From Sapria himalayana (lineage: Eukaryota > Streptophyta > Magnoliopsida > Malpighiales > Rafflesiaceae): a stretch of DNA of 64,000 nucleotides. The translations under genes and the position numbers were made by a program. The stretch is from contig JAREIK010009572.1 in assembly GCA_029783825.1 (NCBI GenBank), positions 80,061 through 144,060 of the forward strand, read 5' to 3'. Shown here one piece after another: positions 1-11,964 of this stretch. Every line of letters starts with the position of its first letter. Position 1 is the first letter of the stretch. The notes under the pieces are model-generated. The model ran no database searches, was not told where the DNA came from, and was given only the letters and a program-made list of their open reading frames with translations.

Positions 1-369
1 TTTAATATGTTTTAGATATTTTATTTATTCTTAGTATGATGGAATGTATCCTGGTTGAGCTACCACTTGATTTGAGCGTAAATTTGTACACAAATACTAG
101 TATTCCAGATGACTATTTTAGATATAAGAATATCTTATTTAAACTGTCTAATAGTTACTAGACTGAATATTACTTATACTATTAATAAAGTTAATTTTTA
201 TTTAAATTTCTTTAGTTAGACTTGTACAAATATATGTCTTAAGGTTTTCACATATATGAAGTGAGCTATATGATATGAAATTTTGATTAGAGATCCGAGG
301 TATACCGGATAGATGCATACTCAAATTTTAGATGGACTCTAGTGATTATATAGAGATGATCCACCAATA
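1..369. other. AT-rich, no recognisable gene
   Basis: No ORF, RNA gene or clear element end is visible. It probably continues the Copia internal region that ends at about 636, but I see no motif that proves this. Confidence 0.4.
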
Positions 370-636
370 AATTTTGTATTTTCCTTAGTAATAAGTTTGA
401 CTTATGGAAAAATAAGTGATATTATTATTTTTAGATCTCATGCAAAGACAAAGTACATGGCCATAATAATGATTGTCATTGAGCTTCAGTGGATTAACCA
501 TTTTTGGTAGAGTTTCTTGTATAATGATTTGAATTCATGCATCATCGTCAATGTGCTTAGAGGATTGCACGTGTCATTATATATTTAAAGCTATGTATTT
601 ATTACATGTACAAGCCAACTTGAAAGGAGATGTTGA
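370..636 (+). pseudogene. Ty1/Copia RNase H 3' end remnant
   Basis: Decayed end of a Copia pol gene. One frame reads RSHAKTKYMA followed by ELQWI, matching the Copia RNase H block that normally reads like R-S-x-A-E-A-E-Y-x-A and E-L-x-W-(I/L). The stretch ends in a purine-rich tract just before TGTTGAG, as expected for the polypurine tract and the start of a 3' LTR. The frame is broken by stops and no intact ORF remains. The same family recurs many times in the window. Identification as Copia is firm; the lineage is not assigned. Confidence 0.7.
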
Positions 637-1180
637 GATTTAATTTTGTTTAATGGTTTATTTTATTTATTTTTTATTTTAATTTGTATATGAGAAGCTA
701 ATATGTGAGTTGTCTTAATTTTATTATATATATTTTATTATGATGTTCAGATTTTAGAATTAATTAAAATATAATTTTTTTCCTCTCTCTCCTTTCCTCC
801 TTTTTGTTTTCTTTTTTTTTTCTCAAATTTATAACTATGTTGAATTTGCACATTGTTCTTATATTGAGGTCAAGCAATGCTCTTAACAATTTAATTTGTA
901 GCTTAATTATCATTATTATTGTTATTATTATTTTTAAATCTTACTCCTAAGTTCAATAAAGTGAGCATATATATTTAATGAAATATTACTATTTATAGTT
1001 TATAGTTTTGTTTTTTATTTTTTATTTTTCTTTTACTTTTACATTATGTATTGAAGCACCTAACCAGTTTCCTGCAGCAATCTGAATGATATATCATGTA
1101 AGGGCTTCTCTTATATACAATTCATATTGAGTTATATTGAGTTTTTTGATTTTTTTTGGATTAGAACGTGACATGATATT
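631..1180 (+). repeat. Probable decayed Copia 3' LTR
   Basis: Starts TGTTGAG directly after the RNase H remnant and purine tract. It is T-rich, contains TTATATAC near 1110, and is followed by a weakly primer-site-like stretch near 1172. The 3' boundary is not resolved and no partner LTR was paired with it. Confidence 0.4.
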
Positions 1181-1316
1181 GGAACCAAAATCCTTGGAGG
1201 AATAATTCGTAGGGAATGTACGGGTTCAAAACCCTAGAGAGAGAGCACATGCATTGTACCAACATAGTACACATTTACATGCATGCTACATTACACACCA
1301 TCATATACATTGTGGC

Positions 1317-3551
1317 TAGAAGTGGCAAATGGGTTTTGTGGCCTGGGTCCGACCCATGACATGACTTATAAATGATGACTCAACATGACCTGGCAGGGTT
1401 AGAGTTGTGCCTCAAACATGTCTAAAGTTGTTGGGTGGCTTACTTGTTGAAAATTTACTCAACACAACATGATTTTAATGGTCTGGCAATGCAGTCCGAA
1501 ATATTCTCTGGTGAAAAAACTACTTAGGTCGTGCCTTGCTCTTGGATTTGACTTGGACAAAACTCAACCTAACTAGACATGTGAACAACACGCGTCTAAA
1601 TTTTTTTATGGTTTTTAGATAGGATGCATGTAATTGATGTACCTTTTTTTAAAATGAAATGGGCAAGTTCGGGCCTATTCCGAGACAACCCTATGTCATT
1701 TTAAAAAGACTATATTTTTATTTATGATAATATTTTATAGGTGACATCTCAATAGAATTCTTGCGACATCAAGTCAATTGTCATATTCACCATTGACATG
1801 GCATGCATGAGCTTGTGTGCAACATACCTTTTTTAAGAAAAAAAGCGTATGTTAGATTTTGTCTCCAACCGGCTAGGCAGAATCCAACAGATAGAAGCAA
1901 TATGTCTAGAAAAGTTAAAGAAAAATTTTAAAAATATTAATTTAATTTTTTAAAAATTTATAAAAAAGTTAATTATCTTTATAGTTTTTATACTCAAATT
2001 GTAATTTTCTCTATCTGCTCAATTTTTTTTTCTATAATATCAAAATTTTCATTTTGTTATTTAAAATATTTTTTTGCATAAATAATTATTTTTGTAATTA
2101 GCAATTGTGTTTGATATGGTGAATAATGAAATTGTGGTTGCAAGTACTATTAACTTCTGCAAGATACACATTTTTTTTAAAATTTCAAATATTAGAGATT
2201 AGATTTATAAAATATATGATATATAAAATTAAAGATATTTCTTTCTATTTGTAACTAGAGGTGTTCAATGGGTTGTGTTGGGTTGATACACCAATAAAAA
2301 CGGACAATCAATCATAACCTATTGGCCTATAGGCTGTTTGGTTCATGTCAGGCCGTGCGTGGTTGGATTGGCGTGAGCTTAACTCAGTGTGACCTGAGTG
2401 CTAGGCTGTCTACTTGACATGCCTCAATCCCACCCTGGCTTGGGTTTGCTACATGCTAGCTTGGGTTGGTCACCCTAGTGAAAATGGGGCCCACATGGGC
2501 AGATGTGCTAGTTCTAGAGGTGTAAAATGGGCGGGCTGGCTCGGCCGGCATGGGCACGACATACTATAGTGCCTTGCCCTCATGCCCTCGTGCCCGGCAT
2601 GACACGCTACAGTGTCGTTCCCCTGGCATGCACGGCATGTTATAGTGCCGTGCCCCGGCCCATCGTACCGTGCCAGAACATGGGCACAACACGTAATCAC
2701 ATACTGAACGTGGTCAATACGAGCCGATGCCTAATAAGCGAGGCTAGTCGAGCCCCAAAAGGTCGAAGACACGCGGCGGCACGTGGTGCGCCACCGAAAT
2801 CCTAATTTAAAAAAAAATTAGGGTTTTGTTCGACCAGAACTTGGCTGAACCTGGCGATTTTCGAGACATGGGTCCGTGCATGGTAGGCATGGAATAGTAA
2901 CTATCCTGGGCCATGCATGGCACGGTAGCTCGATTTGGCAGCCTAAAATTGGGTCGGGCTGTGTCGGCCCGGCCTGTTTGATATTTCTAATATTTTCATG
3001 ATTAATTATGTAATATAAAAAGGGCTCACATAGGCTGAGAACACATGTGTTCTCACCATGCCTCGTGCATGACCATGGCTTTGCACACCAATAGCAATTA
3101 TTTGGGCTGGCTTGATCATTGTTTATACACGGTTTTGAACCTTGTTCCGGGCCAAACATGGTTAATTTAGGTCATGTCTCTTAGAAAAAGAAGAAGATGA
3201 GAAAGAAGATGATGATGATGATGAGGAATAAGTAGAAAAAAATATTAAGAAGAGCAAGAAGAAGAAAAAAAAAAAGAAAAAGAAGAAGAAACATCAAATG
3301 GGTTGTGTTGTGCATTGTCGGTAGGGCCTAGTCCTTGCACGGCACGACATAGTTAAAATTCTATGCATTGCCAGGCATGGTACGATGCACGAGGCATGGT
3401 TCATGCTGGTCTAGCAAGGCACGAACCATGTCAAAGAGCAGCCCGATTTGGCCCGAGGCACAGTTCCAGGTCGTGCCATGCTGGGTTAGGCACTAGTGAA
3501 CTGGGCCGGGTCCCAGGCCGTGCCCATCGCTTGACTCGTTTGACACCTTTA
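1317..3551. mobile_element. Cluster of hAT-like GC-rich terminal arms
   Basis: Three left-type ends of the TAGAGGTGTCAAATGGG kind occur at 1317, 2256 and 2515, and one right-type end (GACACCTTTA) closes at 3551. Between them are GC-rich palindrome-prone arms built from GGGCCGTGCC-like words, typical of the other hAT copies here. The 8-bp flanks of 1317 and 3551 (ATTGTGGC and ATTGCCTC) agree at only 5 of 8 positions, so the pairing of ends is uncertain. The short ORFs across these arms are compositional and not genes. Confidence 0.5.
3183..3294. repeat. Purine-rich GAA/GAT simple repeat
   Basis: About 110 bp of almost pure A/G with runs of GAAGAA and GATGAT, lying inside the hAT-like cluster. 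It is low-complexity sequence and would read as acidic residues if translated. Confidence 0.8.
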
Positions 3552-4439
3552 ATTGCCTCTGACCATATCCCGTTCTGTCCGTTCCACTTGATAGCTCTAC
3601 TCAATATTGAGTAAATTCTCAGTCTCCTATCCGATAGTAATACTTAATAATTATATATGGAGTGAATCATGTTCTTCAAATGTATAAATTGAATCGAGAC
3701 TCATGTCTCTATTTCAACTGTTATAATACCTCGCTATATTTAATATACAATCAACAACAAGCTACACCAAATTGGGGTTACTGCACAAACCCTAATAGTG
3801 TAAATTTTGTCTACCACAATTCTCTCCACCACAATCCTTTCCAACACGTATCACATGTCTAAAGTACAAAACCATTGTCATGAATACCAAATTGTTGGAC
3901 AAATTCATGGCACAACTTGCAGGAACTTCTGTGCGGTTTTGGTGCAACAACACGATGTCAGTAATAATTTGATGGTGCAACAACCCCAACATTCACTGTG
4001 CAATTTTGGTGTGAGTTCACTGCATAAAAACACAAAATTTTTTTTCAGTCACCACCGCACATCACACCCAGCTGAAGAACTTGCATAAACACTGCATAAT
4101 TTTGCACAATTTTAGTGCAAATTTACTGCATGGTGTATGAAATTATTTTTTCCAGCTACTACTTTGCTAAAATCTTCTGGGGTTCTCACAGATGCCATGT
4201 TAAAATTTATACAGAATTCAAGTAATTTCAATAACTTATAAAAATCCTCTATAAATAACGTCTTTATATAATGGACAGATGCAATTGAGGTAAGCTATAA
4301 GTTAGGTAATCATATCAAACAAAATAATAAAAATGAAAAATATAATATTAAAGAAATTATAAAACTAAAAACTTTAACATGAAATACTAACTTAATGTTA
4401 ATGAATATTTGTTATTGGTTGTATATGATATTTGTTATG
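3552..4439. other. AT-rich spacer, no gene seen
   Basis: Short overlapping ORFs on both strands have no recognisable domain. Around 3900-4130 the words GTGCAATTTTGGTG and TTCACTGCAT recur irregularly, but no element boundary is visible. Confidence 0.4.
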
Positions 4440-4960
4440 AAGACTTGTCTTGATGGTAAGGTAGATCATCTGAAAGTATAATTATTTGCGAGGAGGTTTA
4501 CTTCTACCATCACAAATGTTTATTAGGATACTTTTCTTTAGTGAACAAAATAACCTCCATAATATAATTATTCTCTTATAGTTTCTCATAAAATAATATA
4601 TTAATTTGACGTGAAAAATATTTTTCTTTTAAATAATTTTGAGGTGGTGTATTCGAAGAAACTACTTAATTTTCAAGATCAAGCAGAGTATTCAACTCTA
4701 GTTTACATATTGTGGAAGCCCTTATATGACTTAAAATAGTCTATGAGAATTATGTTTTTAGGTGAATTTAGATAACAAACTTATTTTGATGATTATATAT
4801 ATGAATGATATTTTGATATAAGCAATTATGAGTTTAGAATCTTCGAACATAATGAATATTTTTAGTTGTAATTTTAGACAAAAGACATTGTGAGGTTGAG
4901 ATAAGTTTTTGAGTTTTTTTGTTATTTACTATTTATTATTTTATTTCATGTTTATTTTAT
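4440..4960 (+). pseudogene. Decayed Copia reverse transcriptase fragment
   Basis: Near 4780-4830 a broken frame gives a Y-M-N-D-I-L-I-like string, matching the Copia polymerase box (YVDD-I-L-I) and aligning by eye with the better copies at 34060 and 59800. Stops and frame changes are frequent. It is followed by LTR-like sequence. Confidence 0.55.
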
Positions 4961-5120
4961 AACATGGAATGAGTGCCCAATTTGTTGGATATTTTAATTC
5001 GATCAGTCCCTTATATAAGGGCTTAGTTTGGGCACATTTATTATTGAGTGATATTTTATTTTGGCTTTTTTTTTGGGTTGTTTCTCAAAATGGTGTCAAA
5101 GCCAAAACCCTAGTTAGGCA
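4920..5120 (+). repeat. LTR-like end with TATA box and primer-site-like motif
   Basis: CCTTATATAAGGGC at about 5010 looks like an LTR TATA box. TGGTGTCAAAGCC at about 5091 resembles the initiator-Met tRNA primer site of Copia elements (TGGTATCAGAGCC type). Similar sequence recurs near 42560-42690 and 55400, suggesting one LTR family. Confidence 0.45.
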
Positions 5121-8048
5121 AAAACCATAGGGTTTTATAGCGAAGCGCACATGCAATGTACTAGTACAGTGAACATGGTGTTGGGTGTTGTATTATCAAG
5201 TACAAGAAATGCATTATATGGATGATGAGAAGGGCGTTGTTACCACAATGCACCAACACATACCCACTGTGTGTGATGAATCATCAATGCCTAATGCGTC
5301 GATGGATGGGGGAGAAAGTTTATGCCTAATTTGTGAATTCAAAGTACCTATTTTGGTATCATATCCGATTTGACTACAATCAGTTTTAAGGAGAATTCTA
5401 TTTTTTGCAAACCTTAGTATCTGTGCAATAGTTTGTATGTAGTTTGCATAACATTATCAAACAAATTATTTGATTATATTTTTATTATGAAGTTAGAATT
5501 CTAATCATTATTTTATGGAAACTTAAAATTTAAAATTTTGCATAGTGGGCTATCATAGTGAGGATGTTCATCAATGGTCGGAGGTTGCTAGACTATTCAA
5601 CAAATGGACCACTCAATAGAGTGATGAAAGAGAAGTAATTAAAGATTAATTCTTGTCTTTTAGTGTTGATGTGATAGTCTAATAGGTGGAGTTGATATTT
5701 GTTTTTTTTTTTGTATGATATGTAAAATTTTGTGAGAATTTGCAATATCACTATACTCACCTCAAATGACACATATAATAGATGTAATCATTCAACTTAT
5801 TCGATTGAGAGTGAAAAGTATTATCTAGCCCAAATATGTTAGTACTCATTTTTCTTAGTTTTCTTGGTTGAATACATAGTTTCTATCAGTATTTATAGTC
5901 GAGGCTGAGACTAGAAAGAGAGATATTTTAGAAACTTTCTATGTATAATATTTTTATATTTATTGCTCGATGAATTTTTTGGGTTCACAACTATATTTTA
6001 GGTGATGAATAATTTTTTAATCAAATTATCGATACATTGCTGATTAGTTCATTTTAAATGAGGTGAAACATTTTATTTTGCACATGTTAGGAGTCGAAAA
6101 AATATTAGCTGCAACAAAGACAGAAATGACACTCTCAAATTAGTGTACATGCTGCCCAAAGATTAGTTATATTAGAGATAATTATTGGGAGATATTTATA
6201 TAGAGATGGTCAAAAGCTCTATAAATAGTAGAGGTTATTTTCTAGATTTATTTAAGTCCTCACAAAATCTTCTCATCATAAGCTCTGATGAAGCAGATTA
6301 TTTGGTATTCTTCCCTTGTGGAGCAATAATATGCCTTTCATGACCTTTACGTGCTATATCCCTTGTATCTCTTTTTTCTTCCAAGCTCTTTGATTATTAA
6401 CTTAGGAGCCAAAACATGTATTATAGGTGATTATTATTTTTTGGTTCTATTTTATTCTTACTTTTAAAATATTGTGATAACTAATGATAATCCTTAAAAA
6501 ATAATTATATATGATAATATTTTATTTTACTCCTTATTGTTTTGTGTGTTTTGCTTATTTATAATTATCTATTTTGTTTTTTTTATAAGTTTTTTTTCCA
6601 AACTAATTGACGTTTATTTTATTGTCTTCTTTTGATACCTGTGTATAGGATTGGAAGATTCAGCAGAAAATTTCTTTTGAGACTTTGCATGATAAACTAC
6701 ATATCTTCTTTTATATGATTTAATCTCATGATTGATGTTGAAGTATATTGAATTCTTTGGTGGTATATTGATATTCTCAACTTAGTTATTTATTATTTAC
6801 TAAATTGAGAATAATTTATTTTACTCTTAAGGGTATATCAATATTGGACTATGAGACATGTTAATTTAAAAAGTATACAAAAGTTTCATATCCTTGATTT
6901 CATGTCGCTGTGAGTAAGAATCTATGTGATTTGATATTTTAGATCTTTGGATAACTAATAGAGATGATACTCAAAAACTTTGAGTATTTGATTACTTTTA
7001 TTTATGGTTTTTTATGATTTACATAACTATTTTTTGTGTTAGTTGATAAATTATTTTTTTTATAGATATTTCATAAATGATATTAATATTAATTTGATAA
7101 ATTAAAAAAATAACAAACAACAATGAATAATAATGTATAAGACATATTCAATATTTACTATTTGAATTATTAGATTATATATTAGATTTATCATATCTTA
7201 CACTCACTAAATAAGTTTGCTAAAAGGAAGAATATATATTTTAGTTGAGATAGCTTGAACATTGTTATTTGAAAGGAGCATTCTGAAGAATTATTGTAAA
7301 GATGTAGTTTTAACTATAAACTAGTTCATCATTTGAATGTCTTCTTATTTTCATTCTTAGTATGTATCTTTGTAAATCTTGTATCCTGAAGAAAATATTG
7401 CTATAAATCAAATAATTTTGCAACAATTTTTTTTAATTTTGATTTTAATCTCATGATTACTCTATGAAAACAACAGATGAAGTTATAATCAACACCTATC
7501 AACACCTCATATCATAGATGTTTACGTACTTATAATTATTTATTTATTTATTTAATTCATTATTTTTCTATATAATAATATGATACTTATGTTTTTTTAA
7601 TGATATTATCTTATTTATAATGATATCAATCTATGTTGGAATTGATAGATGTGCTCATTTGAATGAGACTTCTATGACTTATTTTTGATAAAAATTTATT
7701 TTTAGTTGTATGCGAGAGTTAACTATGAAGACATGTTCATTTGAGAAGATAAATTATCTTAAAATGATATTTATTTTAAGAAGGTTTATTTGGAATTTTG
7801 ATGTGAATTGTTAAGATATGTTTTCTCTGACCAAGTTGATATCTATACAAATCCTTTTTCTTTGATAACATCCCACAAATGTATAATATACTAGGTAGAT
7901 ATGAAGAATAATTTTGTTCATTATCACTATGAGAAGACTTTGTTTAAGGATTAAGTATTGAATTGCGAGTAATATAATTAGATGTAATTTATAGTTTAAG
8001 GAAGATACTTTATGATATGAAATAATTATTGAAAGTTTGATTTGAGAG
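5121..8048 (+). pseudogene. Decayed Copia internal region
   Basis: About 2.9 kb of AT-rich sequence with no intact gene. The best evidence is at its right end: 7970-8040 matches 59640-59710 closely by eye, just upstream of the RT active-site region in the 57.9-60.6 kb Copia remnant. The matching continuation lies beyond the hAT insertion, at 14031 onward. The segment is therefore the left half of a Copia element split by the hAT element at 8057-14022. The 5185-5373 ORF has no recognisable domain. Confidence 0.5.
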
Positions 8049-8459
8049 GTTTTAATGAGAGATGTCAAATGGGCTTTTTCATGCTAGCACAATCCATTTT
8101 TATGTGACTCAGTTGGGCCATTGTGTCGTGTCAGGCACGACCTGATAAGGTTGTTGTGCTGTGCCCAGCATGACACTGCTTGTATTTTGGATGGCCTGAC
8201 AAGGCTAGATTGGCATGAGTTCGGGTAGAATTGAGCCGAGGCATGCCGGGTTGTGCTAGTTTTTTGATTTTAATTATTATTTTTTACTGATGTAAAATGT
8301 AAAATTGCAATTTTTAAATTTTCATTACAAAATGTATGAAAAATATAATCATATTCGTATGTTACATGTCAAATGTTATATTTGTATGAAATGAAAAAAT
8401 GATTCACAATGAGTAATGATATCATAAAAATTGATTAATAAAAATAACAATAATAAAAA

Positions 8460-10440
8460 AACAAAAAAAAATCATCATTCAAAAATAAAATAACACTTGT
8501 CAAGGTCAATCACAATGTCATCATTATAATCATGTAAGCATCTGATGATATCATTATTTGTGAGCTTAATTATTTCAAAGTTTCATGAGTCATTATTTGC
8601 AAGAAACTCCTGCGCTCTTATTTCAACTTGATCTTAAATGTCTAACCTTGAATCCTTCTAATCCCAGCAACTCCTTTCAACCCTAGATGCCCAACACCAC
8701 TTGCATATGCACCTGAGTACAATGCAAGTGGTGAGTGGGTATACAGACAAACACATATTTGCCGTGTCATTAAAATTTTTTAAGGAATTTTATAAAAAAA
8801 ATCTTGTAATTCAGTTAATGTCATCAATAATAAGTTTGTTACTCTTACTATTGATATAGTTGAATATCACGTTTTCGTATCCAACACATGACTTTAACAA
8901 CAAGTATAATTCTAATATTGTTTCAAATCTTTTTGGAATTTTTTTTAGACCTTAAAATAAATATAGACTACCAAACTCTTGTTGTATGTCAGACATCTAA
9001 AAAATTTTAGTGTGTTTCGTATTTTTTTTAATATAGGGAAAATAAGTTTCATCCCTACTTCTACTATCAAATTAATAATGTGATATATGCACTTAACATA
9101 AAAAATTGCATCAATAGTCTACTGCTAATAGTCTTAATAAACATATTAATATCTACTTCATTATTATATACATTATTAAATATGATACTAAATAGTTTAT
9201 TATCAACATGATAATCTCTAAATATTTTTATCTCATCATGCACTTATATATGACAGGGTCATCATGAGGATGAAAAATCTTTAAATTTTTTTATTAAATT
9301 TTTATTTAAAATCTACATAGTAGGTGGTGAGACATATAAAAGATGCATCATTGTGACTTATTCAGATATCGGACATCACAAATACTACTTTATTATATTT
9401 ATAAAATTTAGTAATTATTAATAATTTTTTAATTTATTATATTTAATAATATCATTCCTACAAGTAGATGTAGGAATTTTATGATAAGCTGGTTGGAAGT
9501 AGTTATGCATGATGTTGATAATCTCATAATTATCTAAAAATCTAATCGGAAGACTTATGATGATAATTAGTTTGACCATTGTCTTTCCTCTCAAAATCAT
9601 TATGATATACGAATAGTGTCAAAGAAGCTTAATTAGATCCAGTTTTAAAAATCTCATTGCTTTTGCTCAGGTAGATATGTCTAGGATTTAATATATCATA
9701 TTTTTTAGTGCTTTGATCAGTACATTTCTTTAGGTACATTGATTGACATGTCTCTTTAGATACATAATTTCATAAATACTCTTACATGTATATATTTTTT
9801 TATAATATTTACATCATGTCGATTCTTCGTCTACATTACAAGTATTTTTATTTTTTTAATATTAAAGTGAGTCTAAACTATATATATTTTTTTCTAGTTT
9901 TTTATTTTTTAGACATTTGAGTTTGAGTCGCAACCATGGAAGAAAAAAATAGTTTCAGCCTCATTCCTTTCCATAGGATTATCATTATTATGTAACTCTA
10001 AATCTAAATTAATATTATTTTCGTTATACTCACTATTAATTTAATTTTTATATTTTATTCTTTATAATTTTAACTATATAAAAAAAAGACAATATTTGAT
10101 TAATATTCTAGACTAGAGATGAGACATATAAAGTTGTAGCCTGCACCCCAGCCCCCGATCCAACAACAATATGAAACAAGAAAAAAAACTTAAACATGTA
10201 ACTTTAAATTGAATTAAAGTTCAAACTTTAAAGTTTAAGCTTAAAAAATATAATAAAAAAACAGCGACAACAGAGAATATAAAAGATGAATCTTAGAGAG
10301 TAAGAGTAGAGAGCTGAGATTTAAAATAAAATTGAGAATATAAAACTTAAAAATTATAATCTATATTTATAGATTTTTTTTTATTAAAAATTCATATTTA
10401 TTTTTAATTTTTTAATAATTTTTTTTAATTTTTAAGAGGG
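8460..10440 (-). pseudogene. Decayed hAT transposase (copy A)
   Basis: An AT-rich core aligns by eye, block by block, with the antisense transposase regions of the copies at 12370-13340 and 43430-45930. Shared landmarks include the GCATATGCACCTGAGT block near 8705 and the CACGTTTTCGTATCC block near 8868. Compared with the other two copies, about 600 bp around 8665-8690 is missing, which removes the C-terminal dimerisation region. No ORF longer than about 60 codons survives. The family would be a DDE-type cut-and-paste transposase; this copy is inactive. Confidence 0.6.
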
Positions 10441-10647
10441 CCGAAAATCGAAAACCAATTGGATTTCTATCCTAGCCATTGGAATAAAATCAAACTGCAA
10501 AGATTGTCAATTATAAAAATATAATTAATAATTTTTTTTCATATTTTGACTTTTAGCATTGGAGATGTAGGTTGGGTGTGGGTTGGGTTCGAGCATTTGG
10601 CTTTTGTGTTCTCCAGTGTGGTGCGGCTAGGTGGTGTGCCCACCACC

Positions 10648-11577
10648 TAAGAAGCACGGGCACGGACACGGACACAGACACGGGGATACGACACGGCAGG
10701 ATATGGGGACACGGTAAATTCTAAAAAACTAGGATACGGATACGGCTAGGATACGGCATAATAAAAAAATAAAAATAAAAATAAAAATTATTAATTATAA
10801 ATATTAGGTATTTTATAATATTTATTAAATTAAATTAAATTAAATTAAAATATTATATTATATATAATAAATATATATTATTTATTTTATAAAATAAAAA
10901 TATTTTATTTTATTTTATAAGATAATATTTATATTTATTTTATTTTATAAAATAATATTTTTTAATTATATTATATAAAAATATATTTTTTTTATTTTAT
11001 TTTATAAAAATACTTTATTTTATGCCCCTACCTCTCCCCTCAAGTACGCCCGCCCGCCCCTGCCTCTCCTCTCAATCACGCCTGCCCCTACCTCTCCTCT
11101 CAATCAAGCCCGCCCGCCCGCCCGCCAGCCGGCCCGCCTGCCCCTGCCTTTCCCCTCAATCACGCCCGCCCGCCCCTGCCTCTCCCCTCAAATCACGCCA
11201 CCCCTACCTCTCCCCTCAAATCACGCCACCCCTACCTCTCCCCTCAAATCGCGCTGCCCCTTCCTCTCCCCTCAAATCGCGTCGTCCCTTCCTCTTCCCT
11301 CAAATTGTGCCACCCCTTCCTTTCCCCTCAAATCGCGCCCGCTCCTACCTATCCCTCAAATCGTGCCCGCTCCTGCCTATCCCTCAAATCGCGCCCTTCC
11401 CCTGCCAGTGCCTAACGTTGACCACCAACGTCGTCGGACATCGGGCACTATAGACGTGGATATGGCTGCCGACGCAACCATCCGATACGCCACGTGGCAT
11501 ATCGGACACGTATCCGTGCCGTGTCCAGGTGTCAGACACGTGGACATGACTACAGTGAGCCATGTCTGTGCTTCCTT
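10648..11577. mobile_element. Mutator-like non-autonomous element with 10-bp target duplication
   Basis: Flanks 10638-10647 and 11578-11587 are identical (GCCCACCACC), a 10-bp duplication in the 9-11 bp range of Mutator-like elements. Ends are inverted: the left begins TAAGAAGCACGGGCACGG and the complement of the right begins AAGGAAGCACAGACA. ACGGACACGG words near the left end and matching inverted words near 11500-11560 extend the terminal similarity. The core is an AT-rich stretch (10760-11020) followed by a C-rich minisatellite. No transposase is seen. It lies inside the right arm of the hAT element at 8057-14022. Confidence 0.8.
11030..11400. repeat. C-rich minisatellite, 28-bp period
   Basis: The unit starts TCACGCC or TCGCGCT, continues with CCCCTACCTCTCCCCTCAAA-like sequence, and repeats with starts at 11193, 11221, 11249 and 11277. 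More diverged copies lie on both sides. The apparent 143-codon proline-rich ORF at 11022-11453 is a by-product of this repeat. Confidence 0.85.
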
Positions 11578-11782
11578 GCCCACCACCCCAATTGAGCTTC
11601 GAGCCGACACATGGCAGGGTTAGGATGAGCTCATGGTAAGCTCAGCTTGACCCTGTCGCATGACATCATCATCTAGAGCCAGCTCTCGTTGGCCCGGTGC
11701 TGATAGGAGACAATGTCGAGGTTGGGGGTGGAGGCCCTGTTTGGTTGAGTTTCAATTTTATTCTATTATAAAACTAAAAAAC

Positions 11783-11830
11783 CCACGTGGCGGGGCAAGT
11801 TTCATTAATAAAACCCATCCTGCCACGTGG
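11783..11830. other. Inverted repeat with paired CACGTGG boxes
   Basis: CCACGTGGCGGGGC at 11783-11796 is mirrored by CATCCTGCCACGTGG ending at 11830. This can form a hairpin with a stem of about 10-14 bp around an AT-rich loop. CACGTG is the core of plant G-boxes, but no gene lies nearby. It may be the end structure of another small element. Confidence 0.45.
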
Positions 11831-11964
11831 TGATGTGTTTTGATTACTACATGTCACAATTTACCGTTATTGGGAAGTAGGTGGGCCGAGCACCATATTC
11901 TCGGTAATTTGTAATCCTTTGGGTTACTTCTCGCGGGCTAGTAGATCGTGCCAACAGACTAGGC

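Noticed and set aside
3183..3294. GAA/GAT repeat as coding sequence for an acidic protein
   Set aside because: Simple repeat without an ORF context.
2470..3614. Several overlapping ORFs of 76-113 codons on both strands
   Set aside because: They lie in GC-rich palindromic hAT arms that keep several frames open by composition alone.
11022..11453. 143-codon proline-rich ORF
   Set aside because: It is a translation of the 28-bp C-rich minisatellite inside a Mutator-like element; no start context, splice signal or domain supports a protein.
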